Below are positions 43,951-54,225 of a DNA stretch of 64,000 nucleotides, one piece after another. This DNA comes from Nothopassalora personata (Eukaryota > Ascomycota > Dothideomycetes > Mycosphaerellales > Mycosphaerellaceae). The stretch covers positions 3,224,001-3,288,000 of the forward strand of contig CM066291.1 of NCBI GenBank assembly GCA_033816765.1. The letters run 5' to 3'. The notes beneath the pieces were generated by a model. That model did no database searches, was not told where the DNA came from, and was given only the letters and a program-made list of their open reading frames with translations. Position 1 is the first letter of the stretch, and each line of letters opens with the position of its first letter. The position numbers were made by a program, and so were the translations under genes.

Positions 43951-46224
43951 ATGCGGCTATCTTCAATCTTTAACTTAATAGCCCTTGTGGCGCCAAACGC
44001 ACTCGCAGCCACACTACCGACCGATAGGTTGCACCTGGAGGGACAGAAGCGCGCAGCGCCGTTCAAGCCCACACGACCAGTATCATTCGACAACACCCGA
44101 TCTGCATCGGAGCTCAGGAGACGGCAAACTGGCACAGTGGACGTGACTTTCAACGAGCTTATCACTACAGCCTGGGCCGAAAGTGTCTCGCTGGTTGGCT
44201 CCATCCAGGAGTTGGGTAGTTGGGACACAGCAAATGCCATTGCATTATCAGCAGATCAATACACAGATGATAATCCGCTGTGGCGCGCAACAGTGAGCCT
44301 TGCTGCAGGAACGAGCTTCTCGTACAAGTACATTCGCATTGGCACCGATGGCACTATAACATGGGAGGCAGACCCTGACCATTTCTACACTGTCGGCAAC
44401 GACGCTGCAACCATCTCAGACACTTGGCAACAAGCCTCGTCTACAACGCCCACGTCGACTACAACGTCCACTGCGCCGACTGCGACGTGCACCAATGGCC
44501 CGACCTCGAGAGGCTGCTGGAGCAATGGCCTCAGCATCGAGACAGATTTCGATGAAAACTGGCCGACCACCGGCAGGACGGTCTCCTACGACTTCACGAT
44601 CACAAACACCACTCTTGCTCCTGATGGCTTCGAGCGTCAAGGTTTCGCGATCAACGGTCAATACCCTGGTCCTACAATCTACGCGAACTGGGGCGACATG
44701 ATTTCAGTCACTGTGCACAACGAGATGCAGAACAATGGCACCAGCATTCACTGGCACGGTCTACGACTCTACCATGCCAACGGTCAAGACGGCGTTCCGG
44801 GCGTGACAGAATGTCCCATTGCCCCAGGCGGAAGCAAGACTTACACCTTCCAAGCCACCCAACACGGCACCTCCTGGTACCACTCCCACTTCTCTTCCCA
44901 GTACGGCGACGGTGTGCTTGGGCCCATCGTAATTTATGGCCCCGCAACCGCAGACTACGACGAAGACCTCGGACCGCTGCCCATCACAGACTGGTACTAC
45001 CCAGGGGTCTACGTCGTGTCATCGCGCGCCATGCATCAAAACGCCCTCGCACCCACCGCAGATAACGGACTGATCAACGGCACAATGGTCTCAACCTCAG
45101 GTGGCGCTTACGCTCAGACCACCCTCAAAGCGGGCAAGAAGCATCGTCTCCGTCTCATCAACACGGCTGTCGACAACCACTTCCAATTCTCCCTCGATGG
45201 CCACACAATGCTCGTCATCGCCGCCGACTTTGTCCCCATCGTCCCCTACAACGCCTCCTGGGTCTTCCTCGGCATCGGCCAGCGCTACGATGTAATCATC
45301 ACCGCAGACCAAGAACCCGCATCATACTGGTTCCGTGCCGAGTCTCAAGACACCGCGGGCTGCGGTTCAAACTTCCAAAACGGCAACATTCTCTCCATCT
45401 TCTCCTACGAAGGGTTTGAATCCGATACTCCACAATCTACAGCTACAGCGTATACCAAGCGCTGCACGGACGAAACCGGCATAGTCTCGTACTGGAACTC
45501 CTACGTCCCCCGAGGCCAAATCGTAGCCGCCAGTTCGTTTGAACAACTTGACACGGCGATAAACCAATCTACCCAGGCCGACGGCAGTATCAATTTGTAC
45601 TGGCAAGTCAACGGCACCCCCCTCAAAGTCGACTGGTCGCAACCCACTCTCAAATCGATCCGTGACGGCGAGGATGATTCCTGGCCAGCGCAAGCGAATA
45701 TGATTCAACTCCCCGACAGCGGACAGTGGACGTACTGGATCATCACCGAGGGAATCGGAAGCCCTTTCACTGTCAATATCCCCCACCCAATTCACCTGCA
45801 CGGCCACGATTTCTACGTTCTCGGTTGGGGCAGCACGGCCTGGACCGATGACGATGCCGCAGCGCTGAATTACGACAATCCCATCCGCCGTGATGTCGCT
45901 ATGCTACCTACGAATGGATGGCTAGCCATAGCCTTCCAAACCAACAACCCCGGAGCATGGGTGATGCATTGCCACATCGTACGTCCTCACCCCCCCCCCC
46001 CCTTTCCTTTCCATCTACCCCGTCCATCTTCTTCTTCCCCACTAACCCCAATGAATCCTTAGGCCTGGCACGCCGACGAAGGCTTCAGCGTTCAATTCCT
46101 CGAATCAAAGGACACAATGCTCGGCATCGACCCCTTACCGTCCGACTTCCAGAGTCAGTGTGACGGGTGGGATGAGTATTATCCTACGAGTGCGGCGTAT
46201 TTGCAGAGTGATAGTGGAATATAA
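43951..46224 (+). CDS. secreted multicopper oxidase (laccase) with N-terminal CBM20
   Basis: Exons 43951-45978 and 46063-46224 with an 84 bp intron (GTACGT...CCTTAG) give 729 aa. Signal peptide at about 1-19 (MRLSSIFNLIALVAPNALA), a probable Kex2 site at 56-58 (RRR), then a CBM20 starch-binding domain (about 62-160) with W91 (LGSW), W111, K126 (FSYKYI) and W138 (TWEADPDH). A Thr-rich linker (161-178) follows, then the laccase. Copper ligands: HWHG (IHWHGLRLYH), HSH (WYHSHFSSQYGDG), HPIHLHGHDF and MHCHIAWHADEGF, the last completed only by splicing. All four ligand groups are intact. It would oxidise phenolics outside the cell; CBM20 suggests targeting to starch or another alpha-glucan. Start chosen for the signal peptide; the frame is open to 43861. 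Confidence 0.92.
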
Positions 46225-46795
46225 GATGGAGAAGAGAAGAGAAGAGAAGAGGATGGAGGACTCGGTGGCGCTCGGAGGGGTAATGTTTAGTTGTAGTACA
46301 TGTGAGAGGGATTGAGATGGAGAGATGGGACAGGGGGAGGGAGGACGAGGATGGTTCCCGTCATGATGATACCCCTTATTGTCGAGAAGGGTGGGGGTAG
46401 ATGAGAGCTTGGGCTAATGAGTAGACGTTATGATGACGGAGACAGAAGAACGAGTATAGCCGGTATAGCCGGTATCAGTCGACAGATGACAAGACACCGG
46501 AATGAAAGTAATCAAAGGATCATGACGATAGAATGAATTCCTAGGCCGTTTCCCGCAGCCTAAAAACAGAACTTCAAGTTCCATGTATAAGGCTATCTCA
46601 GGGGAAGACACACATCGTCTGACTCTTGTGGTATCACGTCTTCCCAAAATCTACCCACCATGCCGTTCCCCGCGCATTCCATCACGCGCTCGAAGCCCGA
46701 TCCCTGAACATGGGCCACCTGTCTTGCTGATTTTCCTGCCTGTCCTGCGTTTGCTTTTGTGTTTCCCGGCGCGCCCTGCGTTTGCCTTTACGTTT
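46225..46795. other. convergent intergenic region
   Basis: 3' flanks of laccase and YPK1. A GA-rich tract (AGAAG repeats) lies at 46,225-46,260. No gene. Confidence 0.55.
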
Positions 46796-48826
46796 CTATC
46801 GCTGGTCAAAAGCATTGCCTGATACAATGGAGCCACCGGCATCGCCGAGTCCTTCTACTGGTCGGTTGTAGGACCAGCCAGCGAATTGTTGTTGCATGGT
46901 TTGTGACAGCATAGGCCCTTCGACGTAACTGTCTGTGGGTGCTTCTGATGTGAACTCCTTGTCGAAGTTGGCAGTGTCGAGTTCGTCGGCGACGCTTGGC
47001 TTGAAGCTCGGCTCGTACTTCCGGTCTAGGAGTTTGCGCCAGTCAATGCTGTGGAAGAATGGGTGTGCCTGGAAGCGGGTTAGTAGAAGTTTAGTCGTAT
47101 GAGATGACATTAAGCTCACCTTGATCTCTGCAGCACCATTAGTGCCCAGTCTCCTCGTGGCATCTCTATCAAGAAGCTTGCTCAGCAAATCTCTAGCGGC
47201 CGGCGGTACTATCTCCGGGCCTGGGAAATGCAGAGGTTCTGATAGGATCTTGCGGTACATCTCGTTCGTGTTCTCATCATAGAATGGTGGAAGTCCCGTC
47301 AACATCTCGTACAGGAGCACACCTAGTGTCCACCAGTCCACTGCCTTGGTGTATCCTTGTCCATGTAAAAGTTCCGGCGCCAGGTACTCGGGAGTTCCGC
47401 AGAAAGTGTTAGTCTTGTCTTCATCCTTCATGTCCAGCTTGCACAAGCCAAAGTCGCAGAGCGCAATGTGTCCGACATAGTCGACCAGGATATTCTCAGG
47501 CTTCAGATCGCGGTAGATGACTCCGAAGCCGTGTAGACACTCCAGCGCGCACAACAACTCTGCAGCGTAGAATCTTGACCTGTTAATGTCGAATCTCTGC
47601 TCTTTCTGAAGGTGGTGAAATAGCTCTCCTCCATTCACGAATGCCAAAACAAAGTATAGCTTGTCTGGTGATTGGAAGGAGAACTTGAGAGGAACGATGA
47701 AGGGGTTGTTGATCTGAGCCAGAACGGAACGCTCGGCGAGTGTGTGTGCGACTTCGGATCGTGAGATGATGTGTTGTTTCCGGATCGTCTTGAGGGCGTA
47801 AATTCGGTTGGTGTCCTTCTTCCGTACCTGCATGACCTTGCCGAAACTGCCCTTGCCAACCACCTTGAGCAGCTCAAAGTCCTCTACCTTCAACGATCGT
47901 TGCCGGGTCTCGACAAACTTCAGTCCTATTCTGATCTGTCCACTACCATATTGTATGTCCTGCCATTGCACACCGGGAATCTCGCCATTCCGCGATGATG
48001 GCGGCGGTGGCATGGTCTTGTCCTTCTTGGCACTCTTGCCGTCGGAAGACGAGGGCGGCTGTGTGGCGCCGGATTGTGCATCCTCGGAGAAGGTCGGGGT
48101 TACGCGGCACGTGCCAATGAATATGTCCTGCGTTCGTCCAGAGGTGGGCGGGGCGGTAGGATTGCGGATGTATAGGGAGAGACTGAGCTCAGTCGATCTG
48201 CTGACGTCGAACTTGTACTGCGTGCTCTCGCCAGCCCAGACGGGGTTCTCCGGCGTGCCTGACACGGCATTGACGAAGACTTGCTGCTTGTCGAAGTCGA
48301 CCAGGGCGTATGGAAGGTATTTGCTGCTATACCGGCCGTGGGTGGATGGCATGTTGTTGATACCGCCTCCGCTGGCCGACATTGGCCTGAAAGTGCCTTG
48401 GGTAGCGGCACTTGAGCCAGGTCTCGCGCTGTTTCCACCCATGTAGCTGCTCGAGAAGGAGCCGGTGCTGATGCTGCTGCCATGTCCGGCCCCTCTGCCA
48501 AGTGCTTGTTCTGCGCCGGGCGGGAGACTGAACCCGCGTCCCTCGTGCAGTGTCAAGATGAGGATACCGGGCTTCGCGGGTGCGGCTGGCGGGTTGACCA
48601 TTGACTCGGAGGCAGCGATGCCTTGTGGATCGTTGGCGCCATTGCTGTTGGTGGGCGTGGCGGAGGGGCTCTGTGAAGCTGCTGTCGGGCTGCCGGGTGC
48701 TGCTGTCGCTGGGGGCGACTTCTGTGCGTCTGTGATGGTCGACTGCGAACTCGAGCGGGAGAAGGTGTTGGAGAAGGGGCCGCCGAGATGAGTCTCCTTG
48801 AGTTTCTTGGTGAGCTTCCACGACAT
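46796..48826 (-). CDS. YPK1: AGC protein kinase, YPK1/SGK type
   Basis: Exons (minus) 48826-47120 and 47068-46796 give 659 aa. The 51 bp intron 47119-47069 (GTGAGC...TTCCAG) is in frame and has no stop, so the unspliced frame is 676 codons, but removing it restores EIKAHPFFHSIDW of the family. N-terminal Ser/Pro-rich region, a C2-like region (about 85-305), kinase domain from about 317: GKGSFGKV, YALKTIRK, VIYRDLKPENILVD, LCDFGLCKLDM, activation loop TNTFCGTPEYLAPE (PDK1 site), then the AGC tail with hydrophobic motif FAGWSY. Ypk1 acts below TORC2 and PDK1 in sphingolipid and membrane-stress control. Confidence 0.93.
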   Translation of the reverse strand: MSWKLTKKLKETHLGGPFSNTFSRSSSQSTITDAQKSPPATAAPGSPTAASQSPSATPTNSNGANDPQGIAASESMVNPPAAPAKPGILILTLHEGRGFSLPPGAEQALGRGAGHGSSISTGSFSSSYMGGNSARPGSSAATQGTFRPMSASGGGINNMPSTHGRYSSKYLPYALVDFDKQQVFVNAVSGTPENPVWAGESTQYKFDVSRSTELSLSLYIRNPTAPPTSGRTQDIFIGTCRVTPTFSEDAQSGATQPPSSSDGKSAKKDKTMPPPPSSRNGEIPGVQWQDIQYGSGQIRIGLKFVETRQRSLKVEDFELLKVVGKGSFGKVMQVRKKDTNRIYALKTIRKQHIISRSEVAHTLAERSVLAQINNPFIVPLKFSFQSPDKLYFVLAFVNGGELFHHLQKEQRFDINRSRFYAAELLCALECLHGFGVIYRDLKPENILVDYVGHIALCDFGLCKLDMKDEDKTNTFCGTPEYLAPELLHGQGYTKAVDWWTLGVLLYEMLTGLPPFYDENTNEMYRKILSEPLHFPGPEIVPPAARDLLSKLLDRDATRRLGTNGAAEIKVSLMSSHTTKLLLTRFQAHPFFHSIDWRKLLDRKYEPSFKPSVADELDTANFDKEFTSEAPTDSYVEGPMLSQTMQQQFAGWSYNRPVEGLGDAGGSIVSGNAFDQR

Positions 48827-49246
48827 GATGCCTCTCTCGGCTGGGAATGTATGCTATCGCTGGTGGTGTGGTGGGCGTCGCAGGAGACGGCGGAGTCGGG
48901 GAGATGTGTATGGAGAGCGAGCGGAGCAAAGAAGCGAGACGACAACGGGCACAGCCACAGCCACACTTGCAATCTGCCACTTTATTGAACGTAAGGCACA
49001 GCAAAGACGAGGCTTGTTATCGCCCACATTTCAGCCTTGTGCACGCAGACCGAGAACCCCTCGATGACATGACAGCGAACGCGCCACCACACGCGCAATC
49101 GTCTTAACATAGAACAATCACGAACGGTTGTGCCTCGGGTCAACAGGCCTGTGTATCATCAACACGATGACGTGCTGCAGCCATTGCCATACGTTGAGTG
49201 TTCTCATCAAAATACTGTCTGAGCCAAACAAATATTGAACGGCAAT
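48827..49246. other. intergenic region (YPK1 promoter)
   Basis: 420 bp upstream of YPK1 and downstream of the secreted-protein gene on the same strand. Nothing specific recognised. Confidence 0.5.
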
Positions 49247-49890
49247 TCATGGCCGCAACAGAATATGGCAGACCGGCACCTTACTGCTCCAAAGATACGG
49301 AAACCGCTTCTCGTCACACTCGGCTCTGTCAGTACTGCTGATCTTCAGCCAGGTCCCTTTGACAGCCTTATGCCAGATCTTGCCACCCTCCCAGTACGGG
49401 TAAAAGTACCAGTCTCGGTCGGCAAAGGTAATGGCATCGACGTCTGTACGCTTGCTTTCGTCCTTCTATGGCCATGTGAGCGCTGACCTACGAGCCGAGC
49501 AGAATCGAGACTTACGTTGCAGCTATTTCCACCCCTTGATGTGCCTGGAGCAACAGTTTCCTGATCACACTTGCAAGGCTTCTTGTCAGGGCATCGAACA
49601 CCGCGCTTCAGCTTCTCCCAATTGAAGATATCGCAGAGGTCTGGGTGTGCTTTATCGACGCCCGAGCCGTAGGGAGTCGGGTTCTGTCATGGGTGAATTG
49701 ATTAGCCGATTCTTGATATGCCACAGCTGAAATGACCACCACGCACTTGAGTCATACGCAGAGTCCATGGCGTGTTGTTGACTACTCGACCACAGCTAAA
49801 GCACCCCGTTGCGGGTATTGCAGAACACTTCGCGGCGAAGGCGGTGCTTGCCAAGCCAACAAGACCAACGACCAGTCTGGAGAAGAGCAT
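49247..49890 (-). CDS. small secreted ten-cysteine protein (effector candidate)
   Basis: Exons (minus) 49890-49747, 49683-49516 and 49465-49247 give 176 aa. Introns of 63 bp (GTGCGT...GACAG) and 50 bp (GTAAGT...CATAG), all in phase 0. Signal peptide MLFSRLVVGLVGLASTAFA, then a mature protein of about 157 aa with ten cysteines: AKC, TGC, FSC, LCD, RCP, PCKC (two), SCN, ECD and VCH. Ten is an even number, compatible with five disulfides. Aromatic patch DRDWYFYPYWEGG. No known domain recognised. Small size, secretion and cysteine content are the profile of apoplastic effectors or cell-wall proteins. It lies about 1 kb from a RIP-affected repeat. Confidence 0.75.
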
Positions 49891-50604
49891 CTTTGTGAAG
49901 AGAAAGTCAAGTCTTGATTTCCGAGTTGTTGAAGACTGTCACTGGCAGGCAAAAATGGTCGGATACATCCATCGATCTTATATGCACTGCTCCGATCAGG
50001 CCACACCCAACTGGCGGAATCCTTCCCACGCCACTGTTGCACGGAGGCGCTTCTCGTCCGGCCCATCACGTTGCACCTTCCACGCGAGCGCGAGCTGGTA
50101 TTACGAGATAGCTAAGTGCTCGGGTGCTGTCACAGCCATGAGTGGACGAAGGCGGACCAGACGACCAGCATCGCAAGGGAAGCAAGATGATATTTTTGGG
50201 ATCAAGTACCGCACTAGGCAAAAGCAGACCAGTCTTTCAGCCAACGTCACTCGAAGAAGAAGAAGATGAAGAAGAAGAAGATGAAGAAGAAGAAGAAAAT
50301 ATTCCTCGCTACAGATTCGATTCTTGAGAACAATGGTCTTCAGCACACCCTCCATCTTCGAAGCGAAGCACGAGCATATGACCTACTTCCTTCAGAATCC
50401 CTAGAGACTAGCTTCAAGACTCCAGCACAAGCACAACGGGATTCCTCCTTAGATTCGCGTGGTCGCCACGCCGTTGCGTCGACCTTCTTTCTTCAAGTAT
50501 GGCACGCCTCAGCTGGACACTTTGAAGGCCAGAAATTTCCTCTCTCGTTCACACACATACACACACCCGGCGAAAGCTGCTTTCACACCCTTATCTCGTA
50601 TACC
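49891..50604. other. intergenic region with GAA-rich microsatellite
   Basis: Upstream of two divergent genes. (GAA/GAT)n purine run at 50,254-50,300, giving only Lys/Glu low-complexity frames. No other structure. Confidence 0.55.
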
Positions 50605-50871
50605 ATGTCCCACAAGCCTTCTCCCCAGCCTACCTCACCCTCACCCTCAGCTCAGCCTGGCGCGTCGGTTGGACCCTCCTCGACGATTCCCACCTCCTGG
50701 GAGGTGTCGACAGGCATCTACATCGACAGCGGCAGCTACACGGACACACAACAAACCGGCGAATTACTCCTAGAGGATGCATTATGTCAAGAATTACCCT
50801 TACAGGACTATTATGTAAAACCTTACTTTTACAGGGCGTTTTTATACGACAATATTACTCCTATAGGTTGA
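50605..50871 (+). pseudogene. 5' fragment of a gene interrupted by a repeat
   Basis: The ATG at 50605 begins a normal-composition reading frame (Ser/Pro-rich, then IPTSWEVSTGIYIDSGSY) that is good for about 53 codons. At about 50,765 the composition changes abruptly to the RIP-type repeat, and the frame ends at the TAG-rich repeat sequence (stop at 50871). It looks like the first part of a gene cut by an insertion. The downstream part was not identified with certainty. Family unknown. Confidence 0.4.
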
Positions 50872-51430
50872 CATATTACTCCTACAGTGTAACCCTCGTT
50901 AACGGCGCTACGAGTCGTAGGTACCCTATAAGAGTAGGTTAACAACAAGTAGAGTAGGTTAAATATAAGGGGAGTAGGTAAATAAAAGGAGAGTATATTA
51001 ACACACGATACGCGGCTAAAAAGTCTTGGTTTATGTAGCTATCGATACGGATAGTATAGACACATACCTAACGCCCGAATAAACAACCCTCTTCTTCCTG
51101 TCCTTCTTGCTCTGCTTGCGGCACTAAGCGTACTTGTTCTTAGAGTCCTTACGGACGCCGGCGCATTATATCGAAACTAAGCTACTAGGAAGATACAACT
51201 ATATGTCCAAGCTATTAATGCCCACAAAACAAAGGTTAAGCACTAGGAAGAGCCGCCCTTCGGAGCAATATATATTATATTGCAATATATTCACCATCTA
51301 TAGAAAGAGTGCTAACTATAGTATAGGTGCAAGGAATTCCTTTTTGCACCTACACCACCCATCTACCTACCTACTAAATTGAATTGAATGTCTACCCTAC
51401 TATAGCAGTAATATTGTACCCTATAGCAGT
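50765..51430. mobile_element. short RIP-affected repeat, class unknown
   Basis: About 660 bp of CpA-poor, TpA-rich sequence (GAGTAGGTTAA and GTACCCTATAG motifs repeated) inside normal DNA. The two edges have loosely similar inverted starts (TTACTCCT...GGATGCAT on the left, TTGCTCCT...GGATCTGCAT read inward on the right), which may be degraded terminal repeats. No protein readable; possibly a MITE-like or solo-LTR remnant. Confidence 0.45.
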
Positions 51431-52221
51431 CAGTAATATTGCTACTGCATGCAGATCCTACTACAGGAGCAACTAAGTTTTTGCCAAAATGACCCGATAC
51501 GAGTCATGCTTGACATAATGTACCCTGCGGGAGCAATTCGCCGCATAACAAACTGCCATGACAGTGCCCCGGGTATTAACTCGCTCACTCTCTCCATTTC
51601 GCTCTCCTCCCCTTGCTGGCCCTCCACTAACGAATTTGTATACCAACGCCTCCGACCGGATGGTGGGAATACAAATAAAACACCAACCATCAACGCGACA
51701 GAGCCTGGCGTAATTCACTGTTCATAAGGGCCGACTCTGTGTGCTCTGGTGAACCGATCTGGTCGTGGTTTCGACCGGACTATCATAATTTTGGAGAGTA
51801 CTTTTGGGAAAAGATCCCGCTTGTCGGAAGTTTCAGAGTGTACTGGGCACGGGAGGGTGGGGCTCCGCCTTCGTCGAGGGCGGAGGGGGAAGCGGCTGCG
51901 GAGGGGGAGATTAAAGATGAGACTAGATTTGGGAATGGTAATGCGAATTGGAATGGGAACGGGACTGTGGTACGGAGGAAAAGGGTTAGGAGTAAAGTTG
52001 ATGTGAGGGTATAATAAAACGGGTGGAAGGAATCTTGGATGATTGAGTATTTTCATCTGCGTATACACTATGCTGTCTCCCCATCTATCTCTCATCAGGT
52101 CAGGAGCTCTATTGAGACTGTCGACTCTTCAAATCCCCATCGTTTCGTCCTGTCATGCAACGCGCGCCGCATGTCCACCGTGACACAGCACTCCACGCTG
52201 CCCATGAGCGCTCTCCACTCT
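51431..52221. other. intergenic region with a coding-like fragment
   Basis: A plus frame at about 51,739-52,014 begins with a protein-like stretch rich in aromatic residues (IWSWFRPDYHNFGEYFWEK) before becoming Glu/Gly-rich. It could be the detached end of the gene interrupted at 50.77 kb, or chance. Not enough to call a gene. The rest is the 3' flank of GLO3. Confidence 0.35.
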
Positions 52222-53789
52222 CTACGAGTTCAAATAGTTTCGAATCGCGCCCTGCAACCTTCCAGCACCCTCACCCAACATGCTACTGAGGTTCTCGAGG
52301 TCGTCCCCAGCAGTGATTCCGAATTTACGGACAAAATCTTTAGCCACGCTTTCCAAATCACCATAATCTCCATCAGCTGGACCTTCATCCTCAGGTCGGC
52401 CGAAATACGCGTTGCTGGAGATGGCGCTCGCGCCCTCGAAGCCTTGCAGACGCAATTTGGCCTCGTTCTGCGCATTCGAATCGTGCATACCGCGGCCGAA
52501 GAACTCGTCGGATGAGATTCCCTTCTGTGAGCCGAACTTCTCGCGGGCGTATTTCTCTGAGTCGTCTGGAAGTGAGTTAGAAGCCATAGTGAGTTTTGTG
52601 TTCACAGGGAGCTGACCTTCAACTGGAGCGGCTCTACCGACAGACCCAAAGCCCATGGCAGCCTTTGGAGCCGCAGCTGGCTTACCACCGCCAATCTGTC
52701 CAAATCCTAGTCTTCGCACGCCCATCCCGAGGCGCTCCATTTCGCTGTCGCTTCGTTCTCTCGGCTTGCCAGCAGCGCCGAACCCACCAGCCTTCGGTGG
52801 ACTGACCGGTGTAGGCTGATGTATTGTGGCCGTAGCACTCGCCGACTGTGCAGCATTGCTCGCTGCCTCTGCTGGTGTCTCCTCATCTGGATCGTATCCA
52901 AGTCTTGCTTTTCGCTCCTCCTCTTCTCTAGCCTTCTTCTCCGCTTCGTCGAAGTCAAGGGCACTGGCGTCGATTTTCTTTGCTCCAAGCTTAGTCTTCT
53001 TTGCGCCCAAGATGTTCGCCTTGGGTTTGCTGGCGACTGCAGTCTTTCGAACGGCGGTCGAGGATACGGATCGCGCGGCTGCGGGCGCTGCTGCAGCGTC
53101 GTCTGTGGGGTTGAGTGGTGACTTTGGTCGTGCGGTGCCATTACCGTTGGCATTCGCCGAGAGGAAAGGGGACGCGGTGCGGCCGACTGTCGATGGCGTG
53201 CCGGTCCTGGAGGGCGGGTTGCTGGGCCTCTTGATGGCTGGCTTGTCCCATGATGAGAAAAAGTCATCAGCGGGCTCGCCAGCAGGTGTATTGGTGCCGG
53301 AACCAGCGTCATCTGCTACGTCCTCGATGACTACAGTTTCGGGAGATCTGTCAATGTATCAGCATGGATCCGTCTTCCCTCCTCCTGCCGTATTTCTCAC
53401 TTCTTCTGGTCGATCTCAACCCTTCGTGCCAGCTCATCCTTGTACTTGGTCGCCGCATTGCTTGTATACTTCGTCTTTGGGTCCTTGCTGGCCAGCGCGG
53501 CGCTGCCTCCGTGGCTCTGAAAGTACTTTGTAGCCGACTCGTTCCCGCCCACTTTCATGCGTCGCAGCTGATCCCATTGCCATTGGTCCAAGTTGGTGCT
53601 CCTCACGAAGCTGATGTGCACTCCCAAGTTACGATGGTGAGCACTGCAGTCGAGGCACAAGTATATACCAAAAGGTACAGACGACCATGTGGGATTCTTG
53701 CCACCGCAGTCGAAACAGATTTTGTTGGCCTCCTTCCTCTTTAGCTTCTCGAAGATCTTATGCGACTCGGTCTTGGGCGCCAACGCCAT
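52222..53789 (-). CDS. GLO3: ArfGAP GLO3
   Basis: GTPase-activating protein for Arf1 in COPI retrograde transport between Golgi and ER. Exons (minus) 53789-53401, 53347-52617 and 52565-52222 give 487 aa. Introns 53 bp (GTGAGA) and 51 bp (GTCAGC...TTCCAG); the latter is in frame and stop-free. Zinc finger C25-x2-C28-x16-C45-x2-C48 followed by the arginine finger R53 (HHRNLG). The middle region is Lys/Ala-rich and disordered, with the coatomer-binding basic stretch ([11 protein letters not shown]). The C-terminal GLO3 motif repeats [11 protein letters not shown] and [10 protein letters not shown], then an amphipathic end. Start chosen at MALAPKT; the 25-residue extension is not family-like. Confidence 0.93.
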
Positions 53790-54225
53790 TTCCGCGTATG
53801 CAGTCGTTGAGCACGGCCGTGTGGAGATGCCGTACCAGGGATCGCAGCGGTATATTCGAAGCACGCGCGAGGTGATATGAAGTTGTGCTAGGCCTCGCGG
53901 AAATGTGGTTGTGAGAGTTCAACAAGTGGGTTGTGTCCCTGAACAGCGCACCGCAGGAAGGGACACGAAAGCGAGAATGCACGTGATCTTACCAAGGGTG
54001 CATGTCGCTATGAACAGCTTTCAGTATCCTCATATCTCGCTCATGCAACGTCACCATTGCTCGGTACCATGTTACCCTAGATACAGTAGTAGCCGCGGAT
54101 CAGCTCATCAAGCAGCAACATGTCCTGCTTCGACCTCACGTGTACCATTCCCTTCCGCCCCGCTCATATAATCATCAAAGGTACACCGTCGCGTTTCGAA
54201 ACCCACGCCTGAACCTCCCCACTCA
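53790..54225. other. intergenic region (GLO3 promoter)
   Basis: 436 bp between two minus-strand genes; nothing specific seen. Confidence 0.5.

Noticed and set aside
51739..52014. 91-codon plus frame
   Set aside because: Only its first 40 residues look protein-like, the rest is low complexity, and no start context or homologue is known. Kept only as a possible fragment.
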